Source of the DNA: Spirogloea muscicola | Lineage: Eukaryota > Streptophyta > Zygnematophyceae > Spirogloeales > Spirogloeaceae | Direction: 5' to 3' | DNA: 24,715 bases | Assembly: GCA_009602725.1 (NCBI GenBank) | Contig: WELB01000344.1 | Span: 1-24,715, forward strand | In this document: positions 8,675 to 16,910 of the stretch, piece after piece | How positions within the stretch are numbered: the first letter of the stretch is position 1 | Layout: each line of letters opens with the position of its first letter | The notes under the pieces: generated by a model | Databases searched by the model: none | What the model was told of the DNA's origin: nothing | The model's input: only the letters and a program-made list of their open reading frames with translations | Translations under genes and position numbers: made by a program

Positions 8675-10366
8675 CTATTGAAACTTGCCCAGAAATGCTG
8701 ATCTCTTACATGAAAAGCTTGAGGTACTTGTGTGAAAGACCCGGAAGAACGACTCCAAGAAGTTGGGTGCCACCAGGCGATAGATCATAAGTGCAGTATA
8801 CCAGCCTGGCAAGACTAGCATTCGCCGCCTTCTCACAACTGCCCGAACATAAGCCTTGGCAATCTCCCTGGTTTTCACGATGCTTGCTGTTCCAAGCCTT
8901 GCCTGTAGCCAAAAGCCTTGTCAAAGGTAATCAGTGCTTTGGATTTTGTACACTGCACTTGTGTCCTTGTAATGGTTGTCTTGCAGCTACTATAGATACC
9001 AATGCATATCCAGATCAGAGAAAGCAAGGCACGATTTGCAAAGCAACTATGCGGTCTTAGATGTTGCAGACAGATCATCAGGATAGATCCACGTACCTCG
9101 CTGTCTATGATGCCTGGTGCAACCACAGTTATGTCCAAGTCATTGCCAACTTCCACCCGCAAGGTGTCATAAAATTCAACAATTGATGCATTCGCTGCAT
9201 TGTATATAGCTTGCTGTGGATATGGTACATAAGCTGCCACACTAGCAGTAACGGCCATTACTCCCTTCGATGCTTTCAGGTGAGGCAAAGCATAGAAGGT
9301 TGTGTAGATGTCACCCCAAAATGTGGAATCCTGGTCAGGAAAGCATTGCAAAGTGCAGCGCTTAACACGTACTTTGTACAATTGAACTACAGGGCCTGCA
9401 TATCTTGTCCATAAGTCTGTTATAATGGCATGTTAGATAACAGTAGCGCGCTAGGTAGGTAGTGGTGAGTCCGAGGTGATTGCAACAATTGCATGTTCTG
9501 TCGACATTAATCGACTGTACAATGTAAGAAGTAGGGTTATTTCAGTTGAGGATGAAATTTATACAAAGATCTCCCGCATTCTGTACTGCGAGACCAAGTC
9601 GTGCATGAGCGACTTGTGCACGATTCCTGGGTTCAAGACCAAGTGATCCACTGCGCATGCATGCAACAAACGAAGTGGCGTGTCAATTCCTCAATCATGT
9701 CAAAGTAAGACTTACAACAGCAGAATACAGGTGTTGTCGAGGCACATTTCCAACAGATTGTAGACTAGCAGAAGTGGGAAGAGTGAACCGGTCATCTTTC
9801 AGAGGCATAGTTCCTTACAACGTCCAAAGACTCCAATGGTAGTCTCCACCAATGTCTTGGCATCTTGTGCAACCGTGGGATCACAGTGCACGACCGCCAC
9901 AGTCGGGGAGCCTTCCTCCGGAGGATAGTGGCGACCTGGTCAAGGCCCTTGACATCTTTGGCAGCCAGCACCAGCCTCGATCCCCTGCTTGGGTACTCAT
10001 AGGCCAGCTCCTGCAACACCGAAGTAGCGTTTGACAGTCACCTTGAGTACACACTCCTGACTTGTTACACACGACCACTACCAGCTCCACGTCCTTGACC
10101 AATGGATGTCAGTCAAATATGCAGGCGGCGATGCTAACGAAGTGAAGCTCGATCACGAGTGCTTGGGTCGTAAGAAGACAGACCAGGCCCAAGCCGGAGG
10201 ACGCGCCCGTGATGAGCACCACCTTGTTGCGGACGTTGTCAGGGAAGGCGCTGTAGTACAGCAGGCGAGCAAGCCGCAGGGCCCAGACGAATGGGACGGC
10301 CAGCGCCAGGTTGAAGACGCCGACAACCAGCACGACGAGGTCGAGTAGGACGTGGAGAATCTCCAT
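8675..10366 (-). pseudogene. Steroleosin / 11-beta-HSD-like short-chain dehydrogenase, decayed tandem copy
   Basis: Exons on the minus strand are 10366-10184 (61 residues: N-terminal hydrophobic anchor, then KVVLITGASSGLGL), 10010-9819, 9650-9565 (LDHLVLNPG) and 9330-9097 (DSTFWGDIY, then SVAAYVPYP and IYNAANAS, ending PGIIDSE). A 3' exon runs from about 8913 to the stop at 8675 (KTREIAKAYVRAVV, LVLPGWYTALMIYRLVAP). The family is membrane- or oil-body-anchored and NADP(H)-dependent, acting on hydroxysteroids. Boundaries match the neighbouring paralogue, but exon 2 is 192 nt instead of 193. The frame breaks near 9900-9912, after RRKAPRL, and resumes as VAVVHCDPTVAQDAKTLVE. The catalytic YxxxK is YNAAN. 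An additional intron follows PGIIDSE, and the segment equivalent to MTAGKFVKDEGG was not found. Decay is the simplest reading. A sequencing error could explain the indel but not the other changes. Confidence 0.68.
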
Positions 10367-11577
10367 GTCCGCCGCCGGTGCCGCGAGCTAGATGAGCCAG
10401 GTGATGCAGATGATGGTATGCTCGTCGACGTGGCAGAGCTGCGCCAGGCGAGACAGGAGCAGCGGGCCGCGAGCGTGGCTGTGGTCTCGACAGTCACTCG
10501 AAGCCGGCAAGGGCTGCGGCAACGCCAGCAGTGCGCTGGCGCGGGGGGGGGCGCGTTCCTAAACGGCGGCGGCGTTGCCACCAGACAATCGGAGCTGCGC
10601 CGGCAAAACCTGTCACCGCCACTGCCGCCGGTGCTTGCGCCGAAGTCGCGGCTATGCGAGCGCCGCCAGTCGCGGCAAGCAGCACTCTGGCGAATGAGTG
10701 GTGAGGATGCTTTGGAAATTGTCTCGCGCGACCGCAGGATCCGGGTTGCGGGCACTGCAGCGACGGCGGTCGCCATGCACACGGCCTGGGGCCTGGTCCA
10801 GCGCCGCTGCATGGCCACCATGCCCGTGATTTGTCGATAAAAACACACCGCGAAGCCGACGGGTCACCGTCAAAGACGTCAACGAGACAATCAGATCTCA
10901 GTACCCGACAACCATCCGTGCCAGCTTTGGATTTGGCACTGGCGTTTCCCAGTCAAATCAAGGCTGCTGCCAGCAGCAATAGATCTCATAAGAAGGAACG
11001 TCCATCCAATTCACCCATTCTATATTTTCCTCGACATTTTTATGTTCATCGAGGTGCCAAACGACTCCATCAATAAGAGCTCTTGACATTTGCTCAATGC
11101 CTTCATTACTGCAACAATTCTCTTCTGTTGCCAATTCTCACATGAATTGCAGTACCGCTGATCAGTAGTGGATGCTCACTCTTCATACACTAGTAGGGAC
11201 TCGTACATCGAGAGCAAGCGTGTTTTGACCTTTTCATGCCAATTTCATAACATTGATCTTTCTCCAAGGCCAAAATGCACGTGCAAGGTCCAGACTTGTC
11301 AACAGACTGGAAACAGCTCCACCGGATTAAGACGATGGCTACGGAAGGCCAGCCAAAAGGGAGTTGACATATTGGTCACAGCCTGGTGCCTAGACTCAAG
11401 TGTTCAACCGATGCTCTACTTATGTGTCAATGATTTATAGGACTAGATGGACACCGACCAGCACAGGTCTCATAAATAGCCATGCAAATAAATTTGCTTC
11501 ACCCAGATTCATCCCTGCAAGCACCTTCCCTGCCTGTCTACTCGCTCACTGCCAGCCTGCCCGCCTGCACAATCGCT
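10367..11577. promoter_or_regulatory. Spacer between the tandem SDR genes, GC-rich leader plus AT-rich intergenic DNA
   Basis: Bases 10367-10850 are GC-rich and lie directly upstream of the ATG of the decayed SDR copy, so they probably hold its promoter and leader. An upstream minus-strand start in a different frame (about 10848) reads an Arg/Ser/Ala-rich stretch like a transit peptide, but it overlaps the SDR start in another frame and is not supported. Bases 10850-11577 are less GC-rich intergenic DNA and include the 3' flank of the intact SDR gene. No element or RNA gene was recognised. Confidence 0.4.
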
Positions 11578-13402
11578 TCAATCTGACTTTCCATCATGGC
11601 CAGACTGGATGCTTTCCTGGAAAACGACCTGCTCTCCACCATGCTCCAGCAGCGCCTTGCTCAGGGGTTTCTGCAGCCACGAGGTCCATCCGTAGGAGTT
11701 CGATGAGATGAAGACAAAGCCACTGGCACATTCTGCTTAAGCAAGGCATGTCGTCCACCTGAGTAAAGAGCAGACAAAGCATATATGTACCTTGCCAGGC
11801 GGTGCAAGGTAAACCAGGCGGAAGGCTGCCTCCACCAACTCCGGAGCAAGGAGGCGGTAGAAGAAGAATGTGGTGTACCACTCGGGGATGCGAACATAGC
11901 GCAGCTTTCGTGTGGCGCCACTCACCATCGCCCTTGCCACTGTAATGGCATCTTCTGCTGGAGTTGGCCCTATATGCGTCTGCAACAGGCCCGCAGGTTC
12001 ACGAAATTCAAATGGCAGGGAGAGCAGCTTGCTTGGGGAAGCCATCGAGCAGTCAGTCTGTTTGCGCATTCAGGAACATGACCTGGCACCAAGGACTCGA
12101 ACTTCATGCGACTTCATAAGACAAGGAGCTTAATGCTTGACGCGATGGTACTTGGTTGTCCAGCACTTACATTGCGCTGCTCCTTATTGACCTGCAGGCC
12201 ACCCTCGTCCTTCACAAACTTGCCAGCTGTCATGTCGCTCTCGGTCCAGCCGGGGAATACAATTGTCATGTTGACCTCATTCCCCACCTCTGCCCGCAGC
12301 GTCTCAAAGAAATTGAGCTCGGCACCCTTGGCGGCATTGTACACAGACATGCGCGGGAAGGGCAGGTACGACGCAACAGAGGCAGTTACTACGATCGTGC
12401 CGCGGCTGGCCTTAAGGTGCGGCAGCGCATAGAAGGTCGTGTACACGTTGCTCCAGAATGTGGAGTCCTGCGCAACCCATCAACTAGATCAGCATCGCCT
12501 CACAGTGCATTTGCCTGCCTACACAGCATCTCATCGTGTTATTGCCTTCTCATACAACATGAGACAATAATACTTACAAAAGCTACGTTAAACTTTAACT
12601 CACCAGGACCTCACGCATACCGGTAGTGCTCTCGGCCTCCTCAAAGAGGAAGCTGTTGGCCGCGCCAGTATTTGCTATCAGATAGTCAACTGCAGCATGC
12701 GCCCACACAGTGACGATGTGAGTGCGCACGATTGAGTGGCAAGCCCAACATCAGGAACCATCCAGCACGGTCTATCAGCTACCGCCTCCTTGAATCCTGC
12801 TCAGCGAGCACTAGATTTCTGCATGGAGCTGTAGAACCAGCTTATTAGAGCGTGGATGGCAAGTGTGCTGCTGCTCACTCTTGCCAAAGCGCTCGAGGGT
12901 GCTGTCAATCAGCTTCTTGGCGTCCTTTTCGTCACCAAGGTCGGCTTTGAAGGCGAGTACGTCCTGGCTGCCCCGGAGTTTGGCCATGTGAGCGACCTCA
13001 CGCAGCTGGCCCTCACGCCGCGCAGCCAGTGCAAGCTTGGCGCCCCGCTCCGCAAAGAGCAGCGCCGTCTCCTGCGCGCGAGCAGCCACGAGGTCACTAT
13101 GAGCTTGCAGTCACACATAGACTACTGAGCAACTGAAGCACAGGTAATTCTTGCCTCTGTCGCCGCCTGTGCTTGACACTGAGGCCGGTGTACTGGGCAC
13201 TGCGTGGTGACTGGCGCACCTTGCCGATGCCTGACGAGGCGCCACAGACAACCACCACCTTGCCCGCCACATCGTCGGGGAAGAGGGCGTTGTACACCCA
13301 GCTGATCGCCCGGACGAAGAGCACCAGCGGCAGCACAGAGAGAAGGCCGATGCCGCCGAGCACCGGCACCACGACGTTGAGAACTATGTGGACGAGCTCC
13401 AT
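11578..13402 (-). CDS. Steroleosin / 11-beta-HSD-like short-chain dehydrogenase, intact copy, 346 aa
   Basis: Minus-strand exons are 13402-13220, 13071-12879, 12689-12604, 12467-12171, 11979-11791 and 11670-11578. They total 1041 nt, in phase, ending in TGA, with good GT-AG signals at every boundary. The protein has an N-terminal hydrophobic segment with two Pro (residues 6-32), the cofactor loop CGASSGIG (53-60), IDYLIANTG (126-134, the NNAG position), Ser184, and Tyr197/Lys201 in YNAAK. It continues with FPGWTESDMTAGKFVKDEGG, then IPEWYTTFFFYRLLAPE and a polar tail starting KPLSKALLE. The order and length (about 350) fit plant steroleosin/HSD proteins, NADP(H)-dependent oxidoreductases anchored on lipid droplets or the ER. 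The Asn of the usual SDR tetrad appears replaced by Thr157 (DSTFW). An in-frame extension upstream of the ATG exists, but the MELVHIVLN start matches the paralogue. The last exon was chosen by phase and plausibility. Confidence 0.85.
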
Positions 13403-13900
13403 AGAGGGCGGCCCGCCTGAGTCCGCGGGCCGCGGCTCGGGCCGGACGGGAGCGGCGGAGAGGTCGAGCTCCTGGCCGAAGGGGCTGCCGTTCTCGTTCT
13501 GAGGGGGCCGCTCAGTGGGCTTGCTGGGGGCCTCGGCAGGGCGCAGCGAGGAGCAGCAGGTGAGGGCGGGGCGGCGGTGGGCTGGCGCCCGACGCGGGCG
13601 CAGCGGCGGCGGGGCGAGGGGCCGGAGGGCGCCGCGGCGTGGCGGCGGGTGGGCGTGAGGGGGGAGGCGGTGCAAGTATGTACCCACGACGGCCTGCATT
13701 CTGAACTCCCACCCGAAATGGTTCGGGTGGGAGTTCTGACCGGGGGGGAGGGAGAGGGCCAGAGGATGGGCGGACGGAGAAAAGGGCAAGGGGTGCGCGG
13801 CAGGAGCTCGTCATCAAGGGTGGCCAGCCCGGCAGCTCCTGCGCCACCTGGAGGGCCGCGGGGGGGGGGAGAGATGGAGGCGGAGGGGAAGTAGGCCCGG
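13403..13900. promoter_or_regulatory. GC-rich upstream region of the intact SDR gene
   Basis: This holds the probable promoter and leader of the minus-strand SDR gene. It contains purine-rich runs (for example a GGGGGGGGGAGAGATGGAGG stretch near 13860-13880) and the perfect palindrome at 13703-13736. No separate gene is supported: long open frames here on both strands are Pro/Arg- or Gly-rich, as expected from GC-rich DNA. Confidence 0.4.
13703..13736. repeat. Perfect 15-bp inverted repeat with a 4-nt loop
   Basis: GAACTCCCACCCGAA (13703-13717), loop ATGG, then TTCGGGTGGGAGTTC (13722-13736). All 15 pairs match. It sits about 300 nt upstream of the SDR start codon. It could be a DNA cruciform, a leader hairpin or a mobile-element footprint; nothing here decides which. 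Confidence 0.85.
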
Positions 13901-13902
13901 GG

Positions 13903-14321
13903 AAGGAAGCGCGGCCAGATTGACTGGTGGGCTGGGAAAGGCCAGCCCAAAGAAATGGACAAGGTCTGAAGGAGCCGGAGCGCGGCCAGGGAAGAAAGAG
14001 AAAGTGCTCGCCCATTGTTCCAGCCCCTATTCTCACTGGGCGAGCACTTTCTTCGCCCATTGAGAATAGGGGCTGGAAAAGTCAGCCCAAGAAAGATTGA
14101 ACAGAGTACGAGAAGCGCGGCCAGGGAGGAGCTCGCCCATAGAAAAGAGGAGCTGGCAGGGGAAGCGCTGGGCAAAGCCAGCCCAAAAAGAATGGAGAAT
14201 GTCCAGAGCCAGAGAAAGAAGGTGCTCGCCCATTGAGAAAGAGCCAGAGAAAGAGGTGCCGAAAAGGAAACTACACTACAAACCACGGCCAAAAAATACG
14301 CGCGACGATGCAAGGGGAAGC
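13903..14321. repeat. Cluster of hairpin-repeat boxes, including head-to-head copies
   Basis: Several copies of the dispersed box occur: about 13915-13975 (GGGCTGG, loop, CCAGCCC), an inverted and a direct copy at 13999-14110, one at 14120-14215, and a partial at 14221-14240. The core is GCTCGCCCATTGAGAATAGG, then a GGGCTGG/CCAGCCC stem, then AAAAAGAATGGACAA or similar. The phrase GCGCGGCCAGATTGACTGGT at 13910-13929 recurs at 14359-14378. This block lies just below the TRGY-stop at 14322, so it is probably the 3' tail of that retroelement fragment. Confidence 0.6.
13999..14078. repeat. Interlocked inverted repeats (16-bp and 18-bp arms)
   Basis: Arm pair A is AGAAAGTGCTCGCCCA at 13999-14014 against its reverse complement at 14037-14052. 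Arm pair B is 14018-14035 (TTCCAGCCCCTATTCTCA) against its reverse complement at 14061-14078. The loop of A holds one arm of B, so the two stems are mutually exclusive or pseudoknot-like. This is one box inverted next to another of the same family. Confidence 0.85.
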
Positions 14322-14530
14322 TCAGTACCCGCGAGTGAGCAACATCAGGTCGGAAGAAAGCGCGGCCAGATTGACTGGTGGCTGGAAAAGCAACATCAGG
14401 TCGAAATAGCTGGCCCGGGGAGGGAAGAAGAAGATGAGCTCGCCCATAGAAGAGAAGAAGATGAGCTCGCCCATAGAAGAGAGGGGCTGGCAGAAGCCAG
14501 CCAAAAAAGAATGGACAAAATCCAAAAGAA
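14322..14530 (-). mobile_element. Retroelement ORF end (SSDLMLLTRGY-stop) and repeat boxes
   Basis: On the minus strand an open frame ends SSDLMLLTRGY-stop at 14322-14324, matching SDLRLLSRGY-stop of other copies. Upstream on that strand the frame is made of hairpin-box DNA rather than RT sequence, so only the extreme C-terminus is kept. A perfect 27-nt direct duplication occupies 14427-14453 and 14454-14480 (unit containing GATGAGCTCGCCCATAGAAG). CAACATCAGGTCG occurs twice (about 14340 and 14391). Confidence 0.5.
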
Positions 14531-14860
14531 GGGAAACACACTAGCTAGGCATCGAGACAACTAGAGGCAGCGACACAGGGGAGGGAACATTTTGGAAGTG
14601 CTCATTTCGAAGAGAGAGGGAGGGGGAGGTAGAGGGGGGGAGGAAGTGGTGCGCCAGCGGAGCGCGCGATCGGGGTGCCACGTTGGGGGCGCCAGCCGGG
14701 GCACTACAAGCGCGCCGCGTGGCGGGAGGGCGCCGGCCACGTGCCCCTCGTGGGGGCCCGCGGCCTCCTCTGCAGCCGCGGGGCGGCCCTGCCGAGCCAC
14801 CCGCCACAAACAACGCGACTGTTCTAGTAGATGGTGATGGCCGTGCTTACTTCGATGGCC
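14531..14860. other. GC- and purine-rich block without a recognisable gene
   Basis: This starts with a G/A-rich run (14605-14645) followed by a very GC-rich segment. Open frames on both strands are Arg/Gly/Pro-rich and carry no domain I recognise. It separates two clusters of hairpin boxes. A promoter of an unseen gene cannot be excluded. Confidence 0.3.
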
Positions 14861-15214
14861 GTCAGTGGCCAGCCCAGAAGAAGGAATGAGCCACGAGCTC
14901 CCGGGCAGCTGCCACCCCGGCTCAACACAGAGAGGAGGAAGTGCCCGCCCATTGAGAAGAGGGGCTGGCACAGAGAGGCGCGCAGTGCGCATGGAAATGA
15001 AAAGAAGAAGGGCTCGCCCATTGAGGATAGGGGCTGGAAAAGCCAGCCCAAAGGACGAGAAGGGGCCAATGAAAAGGAGGCAAATTCGAGCCTTACAAAA
15101 GTTCTGGTAAGGAGTTTCCGTGTATTTGAAACAAACAAAGGCCAAATGGCTAAGTACAAAGGCAAGCAAATCAAGAGACGGTAAGGGGGCAATAAGCTGG
15201 CTAAGGGGTCTCTA
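14861..15214 (-). repeat. Hairpin-repeat boxes forming the tail of the 15212-15640 retroelement copy
   Basis: Boxes lie at about 14868-14900 (GGCCAGCCCAGAAGAAG), 14940-14985 (GCCCATTGAGAAGAGGGG) and 15003-15075 (GGCTCGCCCATTGAGGATAG with stem GGGGCTGG/CCAGCCC and loop AAAAG). On the minus strand a TRGY-stop lies at 15212-15214, directly before this tail, the same arrangement as at 2743 and 24692. Confidence 0.55.
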
Positions 15215-15640
15215 GTACCCACGAGTTATGTATGTAGCAAGAATGTGCTATCTGACAAGCTAAGCTGAGGAGCCAGAACACCACAAGGAATCAGCCTGAC
15301 TTAGTGCGCGCCCAGCACGCTCGTATTGCAAGTGCCCGGGAACGCTGCCGACTCAATGAAAGCCGCATTCTACAGCAAGCAACGATTGCTTGCAGGGCGC
15401 TATAGTGCCCAAAAGCTACCCGCCTGACTACGTCGGGGGGCATCGACAAGCTGTGCCAGGCGGTGGAGGAGGGATGGCCACTTCGTTCCACAGCAGCCAT
15501 GAATTTCTATGGCACATGCGAAGAAGTGGTCGCCCAGGGGGTGGTCCTTATGAGGTCGCTCCTTGCTCTTAACGGCGTACTTCGTCGCCCAACCTGGCAC
15601 GGTCGGCATGGGTGCCCCTGGCTCAATGCCCACTTAAATA
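15212..15640 (-). pseudogene. Retroelement RT C-terminal remnant, degenerate
   Basis: Minus-strand reading gives AVKSKERPHKDHPLGDHFF, ACAIEIHG, KWPSLLHRLAQLVDA and, in another frame, CRMRLSLSRQRSRALAIRAC. A TRGY-stop follows at 15212. These line up in order with KVTKYADRP, FFPLAID, RWLELLHQLARHAV and YRMRLAVSLQRSMARALHLR of the 2743-3165 copy. At least one frame change is needed. A further minus-strand open stretch above (15817-15623, containing RSKEDLEKVETSKES) may belong to the same element but matches nothing I recognise. Confidence 0.45.
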
Positions 15641-15920
15641 CTCAATATACACTCCATTCCTGCTTCTCCCGGCCTCCCTCAGATCAAGTGGCTTCTCTCC
15701 TCTTGCGATGTGCTTGCCGTCTGTACTTGACTCCTTACTGGTTTCTACCTTTTCCAAGTCCTCTTTGGACCTGATCCGCGGCTTGCTTGTGACCCACCGC
15801 CAAGGGCAGCAGAGCAAGCAGCCTGGCGCTCACTTTCACCCCCCTCCCGGTCTGCATGGCAGAAGCCGGCTTCTATCTGTACTTAAGCTTACCTTTGTAT
15901 TTGACCGCTCCGGCCTGTCA

Positions 15921-16127
15921 TCACTTAGTACACGCCTTCTTTGCCCTTCCCGCCGCCCCCTGTAAATTTTCCTGCTCTGGCTGCTCCCGATGTTGCTCCT
16001 GTCGTTCACAATCAGCAGTCACCACTTCTTGTCTCCTCCCCTCAAAGTCCTCCATTGCACGTTTGCCCTTATTCGGAGAACTAGCGGACCGCCCTCGTCT
16101 CGGTGGCACAGACGCAGATCCGCTCAT
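15921..16127 (-). mobile_element. Short ORF start shared with a second copy at 23862 (MSxSASxPxRRGRSA)
   Basis: The minus-strand frame begins MSGSASVPPRRGRSA and goes on to KRAMEDFEGRR and a Gln/Glu-rich stretch. The copy at 23862 begins MSTSASEPLRRGRSA and later has RPMEEHDWR. Basic/Ser N-termini of this kind are seen in gag-like ORF1 proteins, but that is only a suggestion. Both copies sit just below the same flanking DNA, so they are two copies of one larger repeat. Confidence 0.38.
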
Positions 16128-16274
16128 TGTAGCACACAGGGTCTAGTCTGGTAGTACGCAGTCCAGCGTAGCACAAAGCTCTGCCTAGTCGCACACCGAA
16201 CCGGCGAGCACACAGATCCGCCTGGCCGCACACAGAGCCGACAAGCACACAGCTTCGCCTGGCCGCACATAGAG
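16127..16274. repeat. Four-unit 37-bp tandem array, diverging leftward
   Basis: Units lie at 16127-16163, 16164-16200, 16201-16237 and 16238-16274. The last two are most alike (AGCACACAG, then CGCCTGGCCGCACA). The homologous segment near 23880-23925 has only one unit-like stretch, so the array expanded in this copy after the two copies separated. Confidence 0.7.
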
Positions 16275-16560
16275 CCACACCCTTGGTGGGTGGCAGCCAT
16301 GGCTAGGGTGCACAGAGCCGCGCAATCGCCCCAGCAATCAGTCCAATGTCCCGGGGCCTCTTTCAGACCTTGTCCACTCCTTCGGGCTGGCCTCGCACAG
16401 CTACTGCTGCCACTTTGAAAGAGCTGTTTCTCCATAATCCAAGGAGGCTCTCACGGCCCAACAGGACGGGTTAGATGGTCAACCAACCTGGCCCGCTGGA
16501 TCACCATATTACTGTATTCATCAGGGGGACACACACATTGGATAATGGGCGACTGTCAGA
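16275..16560 (-). mobile_element. Retroelement-derived segment homologous to 23925-24110
   Basis: Shared blocks include GGTGGGTGGCAGCCA followed by GGCTAGGG, and on the minus strand EYSNMVIQRARLVDH against EYCNMLNRRVGVDDH of the other copy, followed by similar EPPWI / ESPLD stretches. The frame here is broken by a stop. It is a diverged copy in the same orientation. Confidence 0.45.
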
Positions 16561-16910
16561 ATGAGTGCAGAAACCTTTGAATTGCTGGAACCAAAGCCCA
16601 GTCAGAAAATTTCCGTTGAGAAGCTGACTTTGGAATTTATAGTCATCAACAGGCCAAGATCATCGTGCTGATGTGGCCAATGTGCTTCAACGGACACCAC
16701 TTCCGGTGGTGTATAGCACAAACGACGGTGGGATTGCACTCAGAAAAGAGGCCCTGCAGTTGCCATTGGTCCAGGCAGCTACCTCCTCTCTCAAGTAGAG
16801 AGAGGCCCTCTGAGACTGCCAGCCGAAGATCCAAGAAGCTTGTCTAGGTTCAAAGCCAACCACACATAGGAGCCTGTGAACTCTGCTGCACTAGCAGTAA
16901 CGTGCTCAGA
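16561..16910. other. 3' flank of UTP11, no further gene seen
   Basis: About 350 bases lie between the retroelement segment and the UTP11 stop codon. No TGTAA on the minus strand, repeat box or convincing open frame was found. The UTP11 3' UTR must lie here. Confidence 0.4.

Noticed and set aside
10153-10848. 231-codon minus-strand frame starting with an Arg/Ser-rich, transit-peptide-like stretch
   Set aside because: It runs through SDR exon 1 and its intron in a different frame from the conserved KVVLITGASSGLG sequence, so it is most likely chance in a GC-rich leader.
13403-13789. In-frame N-terminal extension of about 129 residues on the intact SDR gene
   Set aside because: It is Pro/Arg-rich with no similarity to the family. 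The downstream ATG gives a 61-residue first exon identical in length to the paralogue's.
16127-16274. 37-bp repeats as a CRISPR array
   Set aside because: Units are directly adjacent with no unique spacers, they diverge along the array, and the context is eukaryotic and retroelement-derived.
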